In this document: positions 59,371-64,000 of the stretch, in pieces | Layout of the letters: the number at the start of each line of letters is the position of its first letter | Position numbering within the stretch: the stretch's first letter is position 1 | Source of the DNA: Argentina anserina | Taxonomy: Eukaryota > Streptophyta > Magnoliopsida > Rosales > Rosaceae | Direction: 5' to 3' | Assembly: GCF_933775445.1 (NCBI RefSeq) | Contig: NC_065872.1 | Location: 21,700,001 to 21,764,000 of the forward strand | Length of the DNA: 64,000 nt | The notes under the pieces: generated by a model | The model's database searches: none | What the model was told of the DNA's origin: nothing | What the model saw: only the letters and a program-made list of their open reading frames with translations | Translations under genes and position numbers: made by a program

Positions 59371-60660
59371 TGTGACACCCTGACCCGGATTAAGAAGGGA
59401 TTAATCGGAATCAAGATGTCCCGGTACTCTGTTGATATCTATCATCTATTTCTCATTCTATGAAACTCTCCTACTCCCGCCACTCCTCCCCTTTTCTCTG
59501 TTCGAAGAGAAACCCCTCGTTGGAGGAGTTGGTGATCAAGAATTAAAGTTGAGGGTGAGGACGTTGGTGTTCCCTTAGAGGACCCCCCCCCAATTTGGCA
59601 TCCTCTTTTCAATCTGATCCTCTTCGTATATATCCTTTCCACCTCTTGAATCCAAGAGATGTGAATAAATGGTGAAACGATCTATATTACTCGAAGACCA
59701 AATTCAGATTTTTTCCCAAGTTATTTCTTTATAATCCAAAACTTCAGAAAATCATTTCTAACTTGTGAACCTATTTATTACCAAATATATTTCTAAACAA
59801 ACTTTATTTAGCTTTATACTCATTTTATTGACGAGTCGTCTGATTAATAACATTTTATTCAAATACAAACAATATATTTCACTTTACCCTTTAAATATAC
59901 GAGATATTACAAACTCACCTCCTTTAAAAATTTTGTCCTCAAACTTTAAGATAAGTTAATGGTCAGTCCGACATTTGTACGGGTTAATGAAACATGACAA
60001 AAAATTATTTTGCCATCAATTGAGTATATGATTCAACTTACAATAATACAAACTTTTGCATTATCAAATTTTAATCTTTTCATGCAAACCAGAGACCATA
60101 TCTGGTTATTTGTTTATTAAAAACCATTCCTTTCCTTTATATCACTTGTTAGATCCAAAACCACTCTCGAATAGTTTCCGAGAACCCGCACAAGCGTGGT
60201 AGTACCCAACACTTGGCGGTAATTAAAATCCCCCACATAAAGCGGTAATAACCCGGCACTCTGGCCGTAATTAAAATCCCCCGCATAAAGCGGTAATAAC
60301 CCAGCACTCTAGCCGCAATCCCCGGCATAAAGCAGTAATAACCCGGCACTCTGGCCGTAATCAAACTCCCTGCGATAAGCGGTAATACCCGGCACTCTGG
60401 CCGTAATCAAAGTCCCCGCAATAAGCAGTAATAATCCAAAGTAACAAATCTGAGGTCATAAAGATCCTTTAAATACTAACAGAAATTAATACAAATCACA
60501 ACATGATAACCATAGACCATATATGTCTACCTTTCCAACAAGATCATAGCATGAAAGATTCAATCTCTACAACAAATTAGAGAATATATGACATGCGTAA
60601 AATTAATGTAATCTCAATAGTAACAATTCAAGGAAACCAAACTTCAATATATCAGGGAGG
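59371..60660. repeat. Gypsy LTR-like remnant
   Basis: TGTGACACCCTGACCCGGATT at 59371 is a typical chromovirus LTR start, and the minisatellite at 60180-60432 is the kind found in such LTRs. No matching ACA end or target duplication was found, so the right limit is arbitrary. Confidence 0.4.
60180..60432. repeat. Minisatellite, about 47-55-bp unit
   Basis: About five degenerate copies of CCCGGCACTCTGGCCGTAAT...AAGCGGTAATAA. Confidence 0.85.
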
Positions 60661-62158
60661 TAAAGGAAGTATCACCTGGTGGTCACTTCATAGCAGAGGC
60701 TAATGGATCATTCCCTCACTTTGTTGACCGGAGGCATATACATATAATTACATGTCCAAAATAATTAAAGACAAGCTGACAAATTATAGATACATACACT
60801 GTCATTACATATCTAAATTTGGAAATATGAATAATAAACTTTCCAGAGATCAATTAAACTAGATCTCCCCTTTAGGAATATTGAAACCAATTCACCCTTT
60901 TGAATGAGTAGTTCCTTTACAGCTGATCCACAAAAGAACATTATAGCATACAAGATTATATAGTTTCAGTTTATCATCCATTGTTCTTTGAACCTGCAAG
61001 AGGGTCTGCAAACAACTCAAACCAAGGATCAGTGGTCTACATTCAACAACTACATGTAAGATAAACCAAGCATGATATCTATATTCACTTTTGAGCTCAT
61101 ATCAATCAGTGCCTTATATGGTACTTAACCTTTAGTCCCTTCTCGTTGGTCTGAACTATTAATCTATTTTACAACTTGGAAAGTTTCGCACCACTACAGT
61201 AACTAGCAAATAAGAATCCTGATGTTTTATATGCTACACCACACACAGTATACGCAAAGAAACCAACTTAGTTACACTACTTGGTTGAATTCTAGAACAA
61301 GAAGCTTAGGTATCCATGTTACTCATTTCAATACTTAAGATGGCTTAATATAGTCGAATTTCAGGAAGTGGTGAAGTACGATCCCTGGTATGGATTAGCA
61401 AAAAAATATGATTAGCAATGTATAACGGAAATGCTGCAATTTGACTTATAAAAAGAAACTAGGTTCTTCACACCATAATCTGCATGAACAGAGACAGCAA
61501 CAACACACATAATCTAGTTGAATAGTTACTATTATGATATTGTAAGTTGTAAAGAGATGCCACAGGTTGAAATGTACGATGAATTTCTGATATAGTTTCC
61601 CTTCTTCACTACTTTCAAATCAGGTGCATAATAGTACAAATAAGTAGTAAAACCTCTCTTGTACAATATGCATGTCAACTTCACCAAGGTCTGCTATGGT
61701 AGAAATATGTCTTACTATACCACATATTATCTTAGATGTATCACTGAAAGTGGTTGTAAACTTTATATCAAACAATCTTGATGCTCCCAAGATTTAAAAC
61801 AACGGTGCTTCTTTAGATAAGGGTATTCTCATAGAGAACCCCAGTATATCAGTATAGTTCCCAAATAGGGTAGAGATAGTAACCATTTCATAGAAGCGAT
61901 CAAATTAAGAACAACTATACATATAACGAGTGCATAAAAAAATAAAGTAGATTAAGAACAGATTATCCATTCCACGCCAATGTAGTACACTACCTAACCA
62001 AATAAGAAGTTTGCACCAGATTTCCACTAATACTCAAAATTACAAAATCATCAAGATACAAGGTGATGAGGCATCATGCCAACCCTTTCAAGGTTTATGA
62101 ATGGAAGAGATGAAAAAATATAGCAACTGATCATTACCTTTCTTTATGGTTGATTAAT
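60661..62158. other. AT-rich intergenic DNA
   Basis: About 1.5 kb. No gene, RNA or repeat boundary that I can support. Confidence 0.5.
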
Positions 62159-62594
62159 TGATCTCATGATTTTAATTAGCAGCTGAGAAGAAGTCTGATC
62201 CAAATAGTTTTTAGTCTTAGTTTTATTTCAAGAGTTGACTTGTGTTTTTTTTTGTTTCTGTTCAGTTTAGGAGTATTAAGTTTTTATTTATTAGGTCTTT
62301 TATGTTTCAGTTTCTGAATTTCAAGAGTCCTACAGAGTCTTAAGAGCTAGTTAATGTCAGTTATAGAACCTAGTATAAATAACTTAAAAGCCAATGGGCT
62401 GAGATATGCTATGTTGAATAAGAATATCAGTGTTTATCTCATGTGATAGGATTAAGGTGAGAAACCTGGGAGAGATTCCCAAGTTATAGTGTTTTGGGTG
62501 TGAAGCCTGGGAGTGAATCCTAAAATCAGTGTGTTAACTCTAGAGTTCTTAGAGCTTGTGATCTAGGTTCCTAAGCAGCTACTGTGCTGCATCA
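62159..62594 (+). repeat. 5' LTR of the right-edge gypsy element
   Basis: It ends GTGCTGCATCA four bases before the primer-binding site. TATAAATA lies at about 62374. The start is inferred from a TGAT terminus and could be a few bases off. Confidence 0.6.
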
Positions 62595-62598
62595 GCTT

Positions 62599-62610
62599 TG
62601 GTATCAGAGC
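62599..62610 (+). other. Primer-binding site
   Basis: TGGTATCAGAGC, an exact match to the plant initiator-Met tRNA type site, just after the LTR. Confidence 0.9.
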
Positions 62611-62660
62611 TGGACAAGCTCTAGTGTTGCTAGCTCCAGCCCATAGAATCCCATTCAGCC

Positions 62661-64000
62661 ATGGATGCTGAAACTGTGGCTAAAACCTTGGAAGCCGTAC
62701 TTGCTCAACTTAGACAGATTGAAAATAGAATGCAAGACCATGCAGCAGCCTCTGACCGACGTTTGGCAGAACTTGAAGCCTCCATTCTCAATGAAGAAGA
62801 GAGTGTAGGTGGAGGACAGAGGATGCAGCCTAGAAGGACTGCTCGCAGGCAGCAGCCCCTCCGGAATATTAATAGGCAAGATGGACATGATCCTGAATAA
62901 AAAGTTTTGAGGTCTATTAAAGTTGAAGCTCCAAACTTTGATGGCCAACTGAATGCAAAGATGTGTTTGGATTGTATTTCAGACATGGATCATTATTTTG
63001 ACTGGTATGAATTGTCAGAAGCTTGAAAGGTGCGCTTTGCAAAGATGAAGTTGGTAGGCAGAGCGAGAGAATGGTGGGCTGGTATGGAAAGAAGGCTTGC
63101 AAAGGCAGGGGAAGAACCTGTTACAGAATGGGATGAGATGAAAAAAAGGCTGAAGGAGAAATATGTTCTTTTGGTTTATCAACAACGCTCACTGGACCTG
63201 TGGAAATCTCTTCGTCAAGGGAGCATGTCAACTGTGGAGTATATCGATAAGTTCGAAGAATTTATGGTGAGATGTAACATAACTGAAGATCCATATGTAA
63301 CCCTTACCCGTTTCAATACCGGCCTTCGTCCAGAACTTCAAAGGGAGTTGATTCCTCATGAGGTGAATTCGTTGGAGCGAGCCTATCAAATTGTTCTGGA
63401 GTTGGAGCGTTACTTGAAGACCCCCACAACCATTGTGCATAGGCAATTGGACCAACCAAGTCCTAACTTGTCTCCCAGCTCATCTAGAACAACACTATCT
63501 CCATTTTCCAACTCTAGTACTGCCAATTCTTTAGTGAAAACAGATAAAGAAAAGGGAGTACAATCCGGTAATCAAGGAGGGATATCTACAAGGTGCTATA
63601 GGTGTCAAGGCTATGGTCACTATGTTGGACAATGCCCAACCAAAGAGCGAGCTCGAAGTCTGTTTGCAGCCACTAAAGAAGATGAGGCTAATGTTCAGAA
63701 AGAATTGGAGGAAGAAGTTTATGACCCTGAAATCCCAGCTGAAGATGATTTAGAGGAAGATGTTCAACCGAACACGGCTGTGATAAGATGCACCTTGACT
63801 AACCTAAGGGGGCTGAAGATTGGTGGAGAACATCCCTTTTTCACACTTATGTTAAAAGGAGAAACAAAAGTTATAAGGTCATCATTGACAATGTGAGCTC
63901 CATCAATGTGGTTTCCCCTCAGACCATCTCTAAATTGGGTTTGACCCCTGCCATGTAGCATGGATTGATAAGTCTTCCATTCCTGTAAAGCAGCGGTGTC
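62661..64000 (+). pseudogene. Gypsy gag and start of protease
   Basis: ATG at 62661 opens a coiled-coil-like start (ETVAKTLEAVLAQLRQIENR). TAA at 62898-62900 and TGA at 63024-63026 interrupt the same frame, which then runs to 63896. Gag core: KLVGRAREWWAGMERRLAKA, EKYVLLVYQQRSLDLWKSLR, then GSMSTVEYIDKFEEFMVRC. The zinc knuckle CYRCQGYGHYVGQC is at about 63594-63635. The protease region follows in another frame, with IIDNVSSINVVS at about 63880-63914, then a further shift near 63955. The usual Asp-Ser/Thr-Gly active site is changed to Asp-Asn-Val. Confidence 0.85.

Larger units (their letters stand above)
62159..64000 (+). mobile_element. 5' end of another Ty3/gypsy element
   Basis: LTR (about 62159-62594), primer-binding site and the start of gag-protease, cut by the window end. 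The in-frame stops in gag mean it is probably dead. The 5' limit rests only on the TGATC...GCATCA ends and is tentative. Confidence 0.75.

Noticed and set aside
59371..61017. A solo LTR from TGTGACACCC to GCAAACA
   Set aside because: The flanks AACTC and ACTCA are offset by one base and the right end is not an ACA/CA terminus that I can support.

Overview
This is plant nuclear DNA, most likely from a woody or herbaceous eudicot. The evidence is spliced genes with GT-AG introns, LTR retrotransposons of recognisable plant lineages (Athila/Tat, chromovirus, copia), a Cassandra TRIM carrying 5S rRNA-like promoters, and plant MITEs. Rosaceae is my best guess, from the look of the Cassandra LTR and the 12-cysteine GASA protein, but the window does not prove it. 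Only three genes look intact: a MATE/DTX transporter (10090-12968, +), a TMEM214/DUF2359-type membrane protein (25955-30196, +) and a GASA/snakin peptide (41969-42566, +). Nearly everything else is nested mobile DNA, and I resolve much of it to exact ends by terminal motifs and target-site duplications (TSDs).

Layout. 1-6620: the 3' part of an Athila/Tat-like Ty3/gypsy element with a decayed pol and a 3' LTR. 6941-8899: a solo LTR on the minus strand. 10090-12968: the MATE gene. Starting 21 bp past its stop codon is a MITE (12989-20482), split by a 7.1-kb copia element (13005-20138, minus). The copia element was itself hit by a Cassandra TRIM (14352-14918) and at least two other insertions, and it carries an RSZ-type splicing-factor RRM where gag should be. 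20559-21059: an Emigrant/pogo-like MITE. 22093-25182: a 3.1-kb TGT...ACA element with a perfect TSD and no genes. 25955-30196: the TMEM214-like gene, with a Mutator-like MITE in intron 3. 30662-36310: a foldback/DNA-transposon composite that encloses another solo LTR (33533-35094). 37097-37503: a Tourist-like MITE. 38028-40883: a hAT-like element filled with about 505-bp tandem repeats. 41969-42566: GASA. 43607-58474: a 14.9-kb nested chromovirus that splits a CCHC zinc-knuckle gene fragment. Inside it are a hAT element, a second gypsy LTR and two solo LTRs. 58550-62158: mostly repeat-derived or featureless AT-rich DNA. 62159-64000: the 5' end of another gypsy element with a gag that has stops.

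The strongest theme is one TGAT...ATCA LTR group present five times, once as the 3' LTR of the decayed Athila-like element and four times as solo LTRs, each with a perfect 5-bp TSD. This implies repeated LTR-LTR recombination and gives a relative order of events. I found no CRISPR array, rRNA operon or tRNA gene. The most unusual items are the copia element with a host RRM in its gag region, the hAT element built of 505-bp units, and the chromovirus-split zinc-knuckle gene.
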